DNA from: Gemmatimonadales bacterium
GTDB lineage: Bacteria; Gemmatimonadota; Gemmatimonadetes; Gemmatimonadales; GWC2-71-9
Assembly: GCA_019637315.1 (NCBI GenBank)
Contig: JAHBVU010000002.1
Span: 231,001 to 295,000 of the forward strand
DNA: 64,000 nucleotides
Reading direction: 5' to 3'
Shown here: one piece after another, positions 26,373-35,692 of the stretch
How the letters are laid out: every line of letters begins with the position of its first letter
Position numbering within the stretch: position 1 is the first letter of the stretch
Position numbers and translations under genes: made by a program
Notes under the pieces: model-generated
Database searches by the model: none
What the model was told of the DNA's origin: nothing
The model's input: the letters and a program-made list of their open reading frames with translations, nothing else

Positions 26373-27518
26373 TCAGCGGTAGAGCCAGCCGGCCCCGGTG
26401 TTGAAGACAACCACCCGATCCTCCGGGCGGATAACCCCGTCTTGGCGCAGACGTTCTGCTGCGGCGAGGGCGGCCCCCCCCTCCGGGGAGAAATCAATCC
26501 CCGTCCTGGCCGTTGCCCCTGAGGCAGCGGCTGAGAGCGCTGCCTCGGATACCGCAATCGCCCCCCCACCGCTCTCCCGCAGCGCCGCCAGCATCAGCCG
26601 ATCGCCCAGGGGGCCTGGGACCCGGAGTCCACTGGCACTCGTGACGGGATCGGCCCAGGGCTGGCACGCGTCGGCGCCGTTGGCAAAAGCCCTGACCACG
26701 GGGGCGCAGCCTTCGGCCTGGACAGAGAACATGCGCGGCAGCGGCCCCGTGAGCCAACCGGCGCTAAGGAGTTCGCCGAAGACCTTCCACATGCCGATCA
26801 AGCCGGTCCCGCCGCCCGTGGGGTAAAGGATGACATCCGGCAGACTCCAGCCCAGCGCCTCGGCGAGTTCGAGGCCGAGGGTTTTCTTGCCCTCGATCCG
26901 ATAGGGTTCGCGGAGGGTGGAAAGGTCGAATGCCCCTGACTCGGCTGCGAAGGCGCGGCTGGCCTTGCCACAGTCTCCGATATGTCCCTCGAGCAGCTCG
27001 AGTCGAGCACCGAACCGCCGGATCTGATCGAGAATCGGCGCCGGCGTCGTGGCGGGTGCGTAGACCCGTACCGGCACCCCGGCGCGCGCCCCGTAGGCTG
27101 CCGCCGCGACACCGGCGTTGCCGGCGGTCGGCAGCGTAAAGCTGGTAGCGCCGCCCGCGACCGCGCGGGTCACCGCAGCCGCGAGGCCGCGGGATTTGAA
27201 CGACCCCGTCGGGTTGGTGCCTTCGTCCTTGACCATCAATCCAGGAATCCCGATCGGCTCTCCCCAGATCGGGATCGCGAGGAGTGGGGTGTCGCCCTCG
27301 CCGAGGCTGACGGGGTCTTCGCCCGGCTCGAGCGGCAGAAACGAGCGGAAGCGCCACATGCCGCGCCCGGTCGCCGCTGTGCGACGATCTTCCGGTCCGT
27401 GGGTCCGGCCGGGATAACGAACCAGCCAGGGCCGCTGGCAGACCGGACAGACGGTGGGGAGACCAGCCGCGGACTCGGTGGCTCCGCATAGTGAGCATTC
27501 GAGATGCCAGGAACTCAT
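26373..27518 (-). CDS. thrC: Threonine synthase-like PLP enzyme
   Basis: 381 residues. The N-terminus carries a zinc-ribbon-like pair of Cys knuckles (CSLCGA, CPVCQR), as in class-II threonine synthases of many bacteria. The PLP fold-type II body follows: the PLP lysine is in NPTGSFKSRG, PTAGNAGVAAAAYGARAG binds the phosphate side, and YPTGGGTGLIG is the glycine loop. It would convert O-phosphohomoserine to threonine. It ends a 27-kb co-oriented gene run, 42 bp after uvrC. A related threonine dehydratase-like role cannot be excluded by sequence alone. Confidence 0.82.
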   Translation of the reverse strand: MSSWHLECSLCGATESAAGLPTVCPVCQRPWLVRYPGRTHGPEDRRTAATGRGMWRFRSFLPLEPGEDPVSLGEGDTPLLAIPIWGEPIGIPGLMVKDEGTNPTGSFKSRGLAAAVTRAVAGGATSFTLPTAGNAGVAAAAYGARAGVPVRVYAPATTPAPILDQIRRFGARLELLEGHIGDCGKASRAFAAESGAFDLSTLREPYRIEGKKTLGLELAEALGWSLPDVILYPTGGGTGLIGMWKVFGELLSAGWLTGPLPRMFSVQAEGCAPVVRAFANGADACQPWADPVTSASGLRVPGPLGDRLMLAALRESGGGAIAVSEAALSAAASGATARTGIDFSPEGGAALAAAERLRQDGVIRPEDRVVVFNTGAGWLYR

Positions 27519-27560
27519 CGGACCTTGGATCGGTTTAGGGTACGCCGAATGACGGGGGGC

Positions 27561-29378
27561 TCAGGCCCCACCGGGGTTGCGCAGCTGCTCCACGATTCGA
27601 TCTGCCAGGGTGGTCGAGACTCCGGGCACGGTGGCAATTTCGGTGGCGGTGGCGGAGCGGATCCCTGCCAAGCTGCCGAACCGCTCGATCAGGGCGCGCC
27701 GGCGGGCGGCTCCGATTCCGGGGATACCGAGCAATTCGGAGCTGATGGTTCGCTTGGCGCGGCGTTTCCGGTTGTACTCGACGCCGAAGCGATGGGCCTC
27801 ATCACGGGCTCGCTGCAACAACTTGAGCCCGGCGTGGCGTCGGGACAGCCGAAGCGGCTCGTCGACGCCCGGGAGGTAGATCTCTTCCTCCCGCTTGGCG
27901 AGGCCGATGAACGGAATGCCCGCCAGGCCGATCGCTTCTGCGGCTGCGAGTGCGGCGCCGAGTTGGCCCTTGCCGCCGTCGATGACCACGAGATCCGGCA
28001 GCGGCTTCCGTTCGTCGAGCCGGCGCCGAAAATAGCGACTGATGACCTCGTGGATGGAGGCAAAGTCATCCTGCTGCTCGATCGTCTTGATCTTGAATTT
28101 CCGATACTCGGCCTTCTTGGGTCGGCCCGCTTCGAACCAGACCAGCGAACCCACGGTGTCACGCCCCTGGTTGGTCGAGATGTCGACGCAAATCAGGATC
28201 CGGGGTACGGTCGGCAGCCCAAGGGCGCGGCCCAATGCGTAGACGGGATCGTCGGACCGTTCATCGGTTTCAAACGACTCGAGCTTCAGGCTCTCGAGCA
28301 AGTGTCGCGCGTTCTGATCGGCCAGGTCGAGCCAGCGACGACCGGTGCCCCGCACCGGGACGCTGAGATCGCCGCCGGCAAAAACGACTTCGAGCTGTTC
28401 GAGATCGCCGGGCAGAAATGGCAGAACGACGCGCTTGGCGCGGTCGTCCGTCGCGAGGTAGTACCTGAGCAGGAAGTGCTCCAGAATGGCGGCGTCTTCC
28501 TCTTCTTCGAGATTGTCCAGAATCCGATGATCCCGTGCAATCAGCTTCCCGTCCCGGACCCTGAGCAGGACCGCCACGGCGTCGTCGCCGTCGCGGGCGT
28601 AGCCGATCACGTCGGCGTCGCCGCCAGCCATCAGATCGACGGCCGTCGGTGTTTCGAGCTGCTCCAGCCATTTGAGCGCATCGCGAAGGTCGCGGGCGCG
28701 CTCGTAGTCCTCTCGCGCGCTCGCGTCGGCCATCATTTCGCGCATCCGACTGCGCACATCGACGGTGCGCCCGTCGAGGAAGCGGAGCACTTCATCGATC
28801 ATCGCCCGATAGGACGACTGGTCCTGCCACCCGACGCATGGGGCCAGACAGCGTCCGATGTGATAATCGAGACAGGGGCGTTCGCGTCGCGCCAGCGGCA
28901 GATCGTCGGCGCAACTCCGGACCGTGAAAATGCGCCGGATCAGCGACAGGGTTCGTCGCATCTCGCTCACATCGGTGTACGGTCCGAAGTACCGGGCCCC
29001 CGGAATGTCCCGCCGCCTGGTGACCAGAATGCGCGGAAACGGCTCGCGCACGGTCACCGCGATCGAGGGATAGCTCTTATCGTCCTTGAGCCGGAGGTTG
29101 AAACGGGGCTGGTGCTCTTTGATGAGATTGTTCTCGAGCAGCAGCGACTGGACCTCATCCGGCACGACGATGGTTTCGACATCCGCAATGTGGCGCAGCA
29201 GCAGTTGTGTTTTCGGGCTGTTGGTGTGGTCGATGCCGAAATAGCTGCGAACGCGGCTGCGGAGGTTCTTGGCCTTGCCGACGTATAGAACCCGTCCGTC
29301 TCGATCCTTCCAGAGGTAGACGCCCGGGCTGTCAGGCAGCGTATCGAGCCGACGCTCGAGTGGACTGGGCCCGCTCAT
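27561..29378 (-). CDS. uvrC: Excinuclease ABC subunit UvrC
   Basis: 605 residues from ATG 29378, overlapping murJ (ATGA). The GIY-YIG nuclease domain is at the start (GVYLWKDRDGRVLYVGKAKNLRSRV, residues about 19-43). A UVR motif follows near residue 200 (EDYERARDLRDALKWLEQ), then the RNase H-like second nuclease domain (LVWFEAGRPKKAEYRKF, LVIDGGKGQLGAA) and tandem HhH motifs at the end (LLGIPGIGAARRRALIERFG). It makes the dual incisions of nucleotide excision repair with UvrAB. The much longer open frame upstream is a shadow of murJ. Confidence 0.96.
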   Translation of the reverse strand: MSGPSPLERRLDTLPDSPGVYLWKDRDGRVLYVGKAKNLRSRVRSYFGIDHTNSPKTQLLLRHIADVETIVVPDEVQSLLLENNLIKEHQPRFNLRLKDDKSYPSIAVTVREPFPRILVTRRRDIPGARYFGPYTDVSEMRRTLSLIRRIFTVRSCADDLPLARRERPCLDYHIGRCLAPCVGWQDQSSYRAMIDEVLRFLDGRTVDVRSRMREMMADASAREDYERARDLRDALKWLEQLETPTAVDLMAGGDADVIGYARDGDDAVAVLLRVRDGKLIARDHRILDNLEEEEDAAILEHFLLRYYLATDDRAKRVVLPFLPGDLEQLEVVFAGGDLSVPVRGTGRRWLDLADQNARHLLESLKLESFETDERSDDPVYALGRALGLPTVPRILICVDISTNQGRDTVGSLVWFEAGRPKKAEYRKFKIKTIEQQDDFASIHEVISRYFRRRLDERKPLPDLVVIDGGKGQLGAALAAAEAIGLAGIPFIGLAKREEEIYLPGVDEPLRLSRRHAGLKLLQRARDEAHRFGVEYNRKRRAKRTISSELLGIPGIGAARRRALIERFGSLAGIRSATATEIATVPGVSTTLADRIVEQLRNPGGA

Positions 29379-30955
29379 CCTTTCGATCCGAAGCGTTGTC
29401 GGATTGCGGCCACAGTCGGCACGCCAAACACCATGGTCAGCACGATGTAGAGTAGTCCGTACAGGCCGAGCGCCGCCAGATCGACGATCCAGCCACGATC
29501 GATCGAGGCGAGAACCAGCCACCCGGCGGCCGCAGCCAGGACGGCAGCAGCCCACAATCGCACCAGCCGCGGCCAGTCCGTGGCGATGGCGCCGACTTGA
29601 CGTCCGAGCGAGCGGCGCAGCAGGCTGAATTCGACCCACCCGGCAATGCCGGAGCCTAACGTCAGGCCCGCGGTTCCCCAGTGAGCCGATACCCCAAACA
29701 ACGCAGGCAGACCCCACGCGGCTGTCACGCCGAGGGTAACGCCGGTTGTGACCCGAGCGACGGCGCAGCGCAACGGAGTCCGAGTGTCGCCCAAGGCGAA
29801 ATGGGCCGACGCATACAGACGCCCGAGGGTGGCGGCGAGCAGACCGACCGTCGCGCCGGCCAGCGTGCCCCAGACCCACAGGGTATCCTCCTGCGTAAAC
29901 GCCCCGCTGCGCAGCACGACACCGGCAATCAGGTGACCGAAGGCGAGAAATGCCACCACCGACGGGATGATGAAGAAGGCTACGTGTCCCGAAGCGGTGG
30001 CGACTCGCTGACGCAACGCTCCGGCGCGCGCGCCTGCCGGGTCGGGACGATCGTGGCCCGCCGTTTCCGACAGCTCCGGCAGCTCCGCGGCCGCGACCGA
30101 CATCCCGAACAGGCTGACCGGGAGCGTGTAGAGCAGCTGCGCGTTGGTGAGTGCCGCCACGGATCCCAATGGGAGAAAGCTCGCGACGATTCCGTCGACG
30201 AAGGTACTGACCTGGACAGCACCCCGACTGAGAGCTGCGGGAACAAAGTTGCGGAGTACTCGATCCGCGCCCGGTGCGTAGCGATCGAATGATAGCCGGA
30301 TGCCACCGAGCAGTTTCCAGACCCGCGGCAGCTGCAGCAGCAGCTGCAGCAGGCTGCCTGCGGCCGCGCCCCACGCGGTCCAGACGACCAGTCGGTCCGG
30401 GTCGCCTTCCCGGGTGGCTCCCCACAACGTGGCAACGATGATGGCCGCGTTCCAGCCGACCGGCGCGGCGTAGGACAGGAAGAACTTGCGGTGGCTGTTG
30501 AGGATACCCAGACACCATGCCGACAAAGTGAGCAGGCCGACACCAGGCAAGATGATGCGTACCAGGCGAATGGCAAGGTCGCGGCGCTCGCTGCCGAACC
30601 CAGGGGCCAGCAGGTCGATGACGGCCGGGGCAGCCAGGACGCCGAGCGCGACGACCACAGTGACGACGAGCGAAAGGAGACCGGCAATGGCGCCGGCAAG
30701 GCGGTGCGCCTCATCGTGTCGGCCGGCCGCCCGCAGTTTGGTGTACTCGGGAATCAGCGACGCGGACAGCGCACCTTCGCCGAAGAGATTCTGGAGCAAA
30801 TTGGGAATCCGAAACGCGGCGGCAAGTGCATCGGCGGCGGCCGTGGCCTGGCCGAACTGGTGCGCAATGACTCGCTGGCGCACCAGGCCGGCAAGACGGC
30901 TGGTCAGGATTCCGGCAGCGACGAACGCCGCTGCACTGCGGCGCCGGGTGCTCAG
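29375..30955 (-). CDS. murJ: Lipid II flippase MurJ
   Basis: 526 residues if translation starts at CTG 30955. The first ATG/GTG in frame (GTG 30883) would remove the conserved N-terminus RSAAAFVAAGILTSRLAGLVRQRV, which fits helix 1 of MurJ. The CTG overlaps the upstream stop as CTGA, in the same way that ATGA/GTGA overlaps couple most genes here. MurJ-type features are FRIPNLLQNLFGEGALSASLIPEY, around 14 membrane helices and conserved central arginines. It moves lipid II across the inner membrane for peptidoglycan synthesis. The non-standard start is inferred. Confidence 0.9.
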   Translation of the reverse strand: MSTRRRSAAAFVAAGILTSRLAGLVRQRVIAHQFGQATAAADALAAAFRIPNLLQNLFGEGALSASLIPEYTKLRAAGRHDEAHRLAGAIAGLLSLVVTVVVALGVLAAPAVIDLLAPGFGSERRDLAIRLVRIILPGVGLLTLSAWCLGILNSHRKFFLSYAAPVGWNAAIIVATLWGATREGDPDRLVVWTAWGAAAGSLLQLLLQLPRVWKLLGGIRLSFDRYAPGADRVLRNFVPAALSRGAVQVSTFVDGIVASFLPLGSVAALTNAQLLYTLPVSLFGMSVAAAELPELSETAGHDRPDPAGARAGALRQRVATASGHVAFFIIPSVVAFLAFGHLIAGVVLRSGAFTQEDTLWVWGTLAGATVGLLAATLGRLYASAHFALGDTRTPLRCAVARVTTGVTLGVTAAWGLPALFGVSAHWGTAGLTLGSGIAGWVEFSLLRRSLGRQVGAIATDWPRLVRLWAAAVLAAAAGWLVLASIDRGWIVDLAALGLYGLLYIVLTMVFGVPTVAAIRQRFGSKG

Positions 30956-31230
30956 GTGTCGGACGGGGGCGGGAGGGTGGGACCGCGCGGCGCCTCGAGC
31001 AACCGCTGCAGGAAGCGATTCTCTTCGCGCAGAGACTCGACCGAGCCCCGGAGGTCGTCGACCTCCGACTCCAGGATCTCGACGCGCTTGGCCAGGTGGT
31101 CGACCTGGGGCGGGTTGACGGCGGGTCCCTCGAGCCGTCGGGCAATCGCCCGCCCGATCGGCGAGTCGACCAGCACGACGAGGATGGGAATCATCAACGC
31201 CGCCAATACGATCAAGCCGAGGAGTACCAT
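30952..31230 (-). CDS. Small membrane-anchored coiled-coil protein of unknown function
   Basis: 92 residues from ATG 31230. One N-terminal membrane helix (MVLLGLIVLAALMIPILVVLV) is followed by a short linker and a heptad-rich coiled coil (VDHLAKRVEILESEVDDL, VESLREENRFLQRLLE), with a Pro-rich tail. The layout resembles small division or scaffold proteins such as FtsB/FtsL or PspB, but no family motif identifies it. Coupling to murJ suggests a link to wall or envelope assembly. That link is only inferred from position. Confidence 0.6.
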   Translation of the reverse strand: MVLLGLIVLAALMIPILVVLVDSPIGRAIARRLEGPAVNPPQVDHLAKRVEILESEVDDLRGSVESLREENRFLQRLLEAPRGPTLPPPSDT

Positions 31231-31240
31231 ACGATCGAGT

Positions 31241-32761
31241 CTAGGGGGTGGCAGTGCCGGCTTCAAGGGCAGCATCGTAGCGCGCATCGATATGGGTCGC
31301 GAGCTGTTCGAGCAGCGCGGGGCCACCATACCGGCCGGCGAACGCCGGAAAGCCCAGGACACGCTCCTGCGGCTCGCCGTCGGGACGCACCGCGGTCCGA
31401 GCGCGATCGAGCTGGCTGACCAGCTCTCCCTGGCGGCGCTTCTGGGCCTGGAGGAGGCGTTTCTCGAGGTCGCCGAGCTGACCGATGGCCGAGTTCTGCC
31501 CCGAAATGACGGGTTTTTCCAGGGTTACGTCTATCTGGCGTGCCACGGCGGCAATGCGCTCGAACCCGGCGGCGATTGCCTGCCGCGCCGCCGCAAACGC
31601 CGGGTCGAAATCCTCGGGGGAGAGGCTCTTCAAGACCCGTTGCTCGAGGGCACCGTCGCCGGCGATCAGCTCGGTGACCGTCAGGCCGAACTTATCTGCC
31701 GTCCGGTTGACCCGCGGCTCGACCAGCACGCCGGACCATCGCGGTACCGGAATCTGTCGGTGCGCATCAAGCGCTGGATACAGCACCTCGGCCAGGCGGA
31801 GATAGCGGAGTTCCCCAGGGCCGCCGACGTAGGCGACGGTGGGGAGCAGGACACTCTCCATCACGGGTCTGAGCAGCACGTTGGGAGAGAATCGTTCCGG
31901 TTGGGCTCGTGCCAGGGCGGCCAGCGCCGGTTCGGTGTAGCGTTCGCCGCTCCGGCGGGCGACCAGCGCATCGCCGTCGCGTCGGAGCCGATCGCGTCCC
32001 CCTGCCCCTTCGACGAACACCAGAGTAGCCCCATCGCCCACCTTGACCGACACGGGCTGCCCAGCTGCCGCCAATTCCGCTGCCCGCGCCGTCAGCAGCG
32101 CATCGAGATCGGCGGCGCGGCGAACCGCCTCGAGAAGCAGCGGCGTCGCGGCGAGTTTTACTTCCGGCGCCGATGCATCGAGGCAGACGATTCCGAACGG
32201 ATCGAGCAGCTCGGCCAGCGCCATCCCGAAGGCCCGTCCGAGCGTCTGGTCGGTCCTGTAATGGCGCCGGAGCCAGGCCACGACCTCGTCGCGCGAGGGG
32301 CTAGCGGGCAGCGACCGCTCCAGATCATCGAGCCAGCCGGCGGTGGAAGCGGGCACCGGCTCGCGGGCCAGCGGGCGCAGCGGCGCATCGGGGTCCCTCG
32401 GGTCGAGGGTGGCCCGCACCAGGCCGCCGTCCTGGCCGAACCAGGCCGCCGTAGACCCCTCGGCGTAGTCGTGGTCGTCACCGGCGACCCAGAAGACGGG
32501 GACGACGGGACGTCCCCAGCGGCGCTCGAGGGCGGCAGCCAGCGAGCGCGCCGACAGGGCCTTGTAGACCGTATAGAGCGGTCCGGTGAAGAGCCCGGGC
32601 TGCTGACCCGTGGTCACGACGAGCGCACCGGCCGCCAGCTTGGCACGCGCCGCCGCCGCGCCCGGCAAGAGGGCGCCTTCCAGCGCGGGGTTCCACCCGC
32701 CGGTGCGTGGTTCCGGAATGGTGGGACATCCCGCCAGCGGCGTATCGATAATCGAGATCAT
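31241..32761 (-). CDS. bshC: Bacillithiol biosynthesis cysteine-adding enzyme BshC
   Basis: 506 residues. ATG 32761 has AGAAGGA 5-11 bp upstream and is preferred over the in-frame TTG at 32776. BshC motifs are TTGQQPGLFTGPLYTVYKAL and PVFWVAGDDHDYAE near the nucleotide-binding site, with a C-terminal antiparallel coiled coil (about residues 390-480, rich in charged heptads). BshC adds cysteine to glucosaminyl malate, the last step to bacillithiol, the low-molecular-weight thiol that replaces glutathione. bshA and bshB are not in the window. Confidence 0.92.
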   Translation of the reverse strand: MISIIDTPLAGCPTIPEPRTGGWNPALEGALLPGAAAARAKLAAGALVVTTGQQPGLFTGPLYTVYKALSARSLAAALERRWGRPVVPVFWVAGDDHDYAEGSTAAWFGQDGGLVRATLDPRDPDAPLRPLAREPVPASTAGWLDDLERSLPASPSRDEVVAWLRRHYRTDQTLGRAFGMALAELLDPFGIVCLDASAPEVKLAATPLLLEAVRRAADLDALLTARAAELAAAGQPVSVKVGDGATLVFVEGAGGRDRLRRDGDALVARRSGERYTEPALAALARAQPERFSPNVLLRPVMESVLLPTVAYVGGPGELRYLRLAEVLYPALDAHRQIPVPRWSGVLVEPRVNRTADKFGLTVTELIAGDGALEQRVLKSLSPEDFDPAFAAARQAIAAGFERIAAVARQIDVTLEKPVISGQNSAIGQLGDLEKRLLQAQKRRQGELVSQLDRARTAVRPDGEPQERVLGFPAFAGRYGGPALLEQLATHIDARYDAALEAGTATP

Positions 32762-32830
32762 GGGTCCTTCTGCCAATCATCGGGATGCTGCGGTGCGCGG
32801 CCCGACCGGCGGCGCACGGCAGCGTTCACG

Positions 32831-33289
32831 CTACTTGTGATACGGGATACCGTGAAGAATGGTCAGGGCCCGGTACCATTGTTCCACCACCACCACCCGC
32901 GCCAGCTCATGCGGCAACGTGAGCGGACCCAGACTCCAACGCGCTTCGGCGCGGGTCAGCACCGACTCATCGACACCTGTAGACCCACCGATCACGAGGG
33001 CCAGGGTTCGCTGACGCTGACGCCAGCGATCGAGCTGCGCGGCGAGCGCGGTACTCGACCACGCCGTTCCGGTCCGATCGAGGACGATCACGGCCGCCCG
33101 ATCGGGAATCGCCTCGAGGATTTTCCGGCCTTCGAAGCGCCGTTGTTCGTCGGCGCTGGCGGTCGCGGGCCCTTCCCTGATTTCCCGCTCCTCCACCTCG
33201 CCGAAGCGTCGGAGGCGTGCGAGATAATCGTCGCACGCCTCTCGAAACGCCGGGCGCAGCCTGCCGACGGCAATCAGCTGGGTGACCAC
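32831..33289 (-). CDS. rlmH: 23S rRNA (pseudouridine1915-N3)-methyltransferase RlmH
   Basis: 152 residues from GTG 33289. It is a small SPOUT-fold methyltransferase with a C-terminal trefoil knot: LALVIGGSTGVDESVLTRA binds SAM and the protein ends in ILHGIPYHK, the family's hallmark tail. It modifies Psi1915 of helix 69 in assembled 70S ribosomes. It lies 15 bp after the gdhA-like gene. Confidence 0.94.
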   Translation of the reverse strand: MVTQLIAVGRLRPAFREACDDYLARLRRFGEVEEREIREGPATASADEQRRFEGRKILEAIPDRAAVIVLDRTGTAWSSTALAAQLDRWRQRQRTLALVIGGSTGVDESVLTRAEARWSLGPLTLPHELARVVVVEQWYRALTILHGIPYHK

Positions 33290-33304
33290 CGCCGCGCCAG
33301 GTTA

Positions 33305-34603
33305 CTACGCATACATCCCGCGGAGTCGATGGACTTGGGCCACCCGGTCGATCGCTACCATGTACGCGGCGATCCGCATGCTGACGTCGTGCTTGGCCGC
33401 CATTGCGGACACCTCGGCAAAGGCGTCGACCATGATCTTCTCGAGACGGGTATTGACGGTTTCCTCGTCCCAGAAGTAGCCGCCGCGGTCCTGGACCCAC
33501 TCGAAGTAGCTGACCGTGACGCCGCCTGCGTTGGCCAGAATGTCGGGCACGATCAGGATGCCCTTGTCCTGGAGGATCTGGTCTGCCGTTGCGGAGGTGG
33601 GCCCATTGGCGCCTTCGACGATGATCCGCGCCTTGATCTCGGAGGCGTTGTCGTCGGTGATCACGTTCTCGAGCGCGGCCGGGAGCAGGACGTCGCAGTC
33701 GAGCGTCAAGATCTGCTCGTTGGATACGTGCTCGGCTTCCGGAAATCCGCGCAGGAACCGGTTCTCGCGAACGTAGTCGCGCACCTTCTGCAGGTCGAGC
33801 CCGTTCGGATTGTAAATACCGCCGCTCTTGTCGCTCACGGCAACGATGCAGAGCCCGAGCTCTTCCATCAGCTGGGCAGCGATCGACCCGACGTTGCCGA
33901 AGCCCTGGACCACCACGCGTGTCGACCGATCGATCGGCATGCCCAGGGTCTTGAGCGCCTCACGAGCCGAGATCATGCAGCCCCGCCCGGTCGCCTCGCG
34001 GCGCCCAAGCGAGCCGCCCATCGCGATCGGCTTGCCGGTGACGACATGCGTTACCGTGTGGCGCTTGTGCATGGAGTAGGTATCCATGATCCACGCCATG
34101 ACGCGCTCATTGGTGTTGACGTCCGGCGCCGGCACATCCGAGTCGGGTCCCAGGGTGTCGATGATCCCTGCGGTGTAGCGACGGGTGAGCCGCTCGAGTT
34201 CTCCGATCGACATGGTCGACGGATCGCAGAGAATCCCGCCTTTGGCCCCGCCGAACGGCAGGTTGACGACGGCGCATTTCCAGGTCATCCACGCAGCGAG
34301 CGCGTTCACTTCGTCGAGCGTGACGCCCATGTCATAACGAATACCGCCCTTGGCGGGGCCGCGGGCGGTATTATAGAGCACTCGATATCCGGTAAACACC
34401 TCTGTCTGGCCGTTATCGCGCAGAAGCGGACACGCCACGATGATCTGCTTTTCGGCATGTCGCAGGACGCTGTAGAGACCCGGCTCGAGGTTGAGCTTGG
34501 CCGCCGCAACGTCGAAGCGAGCCATCATCGATTCGAACGGGTTTTCTTCCCCGCCCAAATGGGTGTCCTTTTCAGGCCGAATCTGGCCATGGACGGAAGC
34601 CAT
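33305..34603 (-). CDS. gdhA: Glutamate dehydrogenase (Glu/Leu/Phe/Val family)
   Basis: 432 residues from ATG 34603, with GGAG 9 bp upstream. The substrate domain has [20 protein letters not shown] and the catalytic Lys in [11 protein letters not shown]. The dinucleotide domain has [17 protein letters not shown], and [20 protein letters not shown] sequence follows. It interconverts glutamate and 2-oxoglutarate with NAD(P). The size (about 430) and motifs match hexameric NAD-type or dual-specificity bacterial enzymes. Coenzyme preference cannot be fixed by sight. Confidence 0.92.
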   Translation of the reverse strand: MASVHGQIRPEKDTHLGGEENPFESMMARFDVAAAKLNLEPGLYSVLRHAEKQIIVACPLLRDNGQTEVFTGYRVLYNTARGPAKGGIRYDMGVTLDEVNALAAWMTWKCAVVNLPFGGAKGGILCDPSTMSIGELERLTRRYTAGIIDTLGPDSDVPAPDVNTNERVMAWIMDTYSMHKRHTVTHVVTGKPIAMGGSLGRREATGRGCMISAREALKTLGMPIDRSTRVVVQGFGNVGSIAAQLMEELGLCIVAVSDKSGGIYNPNGLDLQKVRDYVRENRFLRGFPEAEHVSNEQILTLDCDVLLPAALENVITDDNASEIKARIIVEGANGPTSATADQILQDKGILIVPDILANAGGVTVSYFEWVQDRGGYFWDEETVNTRLEKIMVDAFAEVSAMAAKHDVSMRIAAYMVAIDRVAQVHRLRGMYA

Positions 34604-34648
34604 CGGTAACGATCTCCAGAAGGTTAGGTCACGCAAGGAGCGATAAAA

Positions 34649-35692
34649 CTAATCGGCTCCCGGTGGGCGGAGGAGGCCGTCGAGGCGCGCTTCGAATTCG
34701 GCTTGCCCGTCCTCCCACTGCACCTCGAGTTCCGCAACGAGCGGCTCCGGAATACTGGCCGGCCAGCGATCGCGCAGCTTGACGGCGTCCTTTTCCGTCA
34801 GAATCACGAAATCCGCCTTGCGCGCCGCGCGAGCCAGCCAGGCGACGTCCTCGTCACGAAAGCTGTGGTGGTCGCGCCAGGTGGCCGCCTGGACCTGCGC
34901 GCCAGTCGCCTTGGTCTGGGCAATGAACGCTTCCGGGTTGGCAATGGCCGAGGCGGCCACCACCCGCCGATTGGCCAGTTCCGACCGCGCCACGGTCCGG
35001 CCCGTCACCATGCCGCGATACTGGGCAACGCCCAAGTGCACGATGCCCACCGGACCGTCGATCATCGCACCGAACTCACGCGCCACCTGCGCGGCCGTGG
35101 CCGCATCCGCCCGCTTCCGGGTGACGATGATGCAATCGGCGCGCCGTGCACCGGCCGCGGGTTCGCGCCAGGGCCCCGCTGGCAGACACCAGCGGACGGC
35201 ACGAGCAGACTCGGCTGCCACGAGAAGAATGTTGAGGTCGCGCCAGACGTCGCGCCGCTGAAAGGCATCGTCCAGCACCAGGACTTCGGCACCTCGGGCC
35301 GCCGCCAGCTCAGCGCCTCGGACCCGGTCGGCATCGGCCACGACCACGGCGTCGGGAACCGTTCGCTGATGGACCAGGACCTCGTCGTGTCCGTAGCCCC
35401 GCAGCAGAATGCCCGGCACACGGCCCTGGCGGGCCCACCGAGCCGCGATCCACCCCGCGATGGGGGTCTTCCCTGACCCGCCGACCGTGAGGTTTCCAAC
35501 CGCGACTGTGGGCAGCGACAGATCGCGGACCGGAATCCAGCCTCGGTCGAATGCCAGGTTCCGGGCACTGGCTGCGGCCCGCCACAGGCCGGCCAGCGGC
35601 ACCAGTCCCGCCCGGACGAGCCGGGCGTCGATCCGCCGGCTGGTCCAGAGCCATCGGATCAGCCGGTGGCTGTCGCCGCGTCGCGCTGCCAT
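34649..35692 (-). CDS. lpxK: Tetraacyldisaccharide 4'-kinase LpxK
   Basis: 347 residues from ATG 35692, overlapping the acyltransferase by 34 bp. The P-loop GNLTVGGSGKTP (about residues 66-77) and LVLDDAFQRRDVWRDLNILL (metal and catalytic Asp) are LpxK hallmarks, with LPAGPWREP and the late LTEKDAVKL motif. It phosphorylates the 4' position of the lipid A disaccharide at the inner membrane. In many genomes waaA follows lpxK, but here the next gene is gdhA and no Kdo transferase is found in the window. Confidence 0.94.
   Translation of the reverse strand: MAARRGDSHRLIRWLWTSRRIDARLVRAGLVPLAGLWRAAASARNLAFDRGWIPVRDLSLPTVAVGNLTVGGSGKTPIAGWIAARWARQGRVPGILLRGYGHDEVLVHQRTVPDAVVVADADRVRGAELAAARGAEVLVLDDAFQRRDVWRDLNILLVAAESARAVRWCLPAGPWREPAAGARRADCIIVTRKRADAATAAQVAREFGAMIDGPVGIVHLGVAQYRGMVTGRTVARSELANRRVVAASAIANPEAFIAQTKATGAQVQAATWRDHHSFRDEDVAWLARAARKADFVILTEKDAVKLRDRWPASIPEPLVAELEVQWEDGQAEFEARLDGLLRPPGAD

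Noticed and set aside
30335..30362. CTG/CAG repeat-like run
   Set aside because: It encodes the Leu/Gln-rich stretch of a MurJ helix and is too short and irregular for a functional tandem repeat.
27561..30518. A 985-residue UvrC with an N-terminal extension
   Set aside because: The extra 380 codons are the shadow frame of murJ. The GIY-YIG domain starts right after ATG 29378.
30491..34609. A 1372-codon open frame on the + strand
   Set aside because: It runs antisense through murJ, bshC, rlmH and gdhA. High GC gives few stops in the shadow frame. It has no motif and is not a gene.
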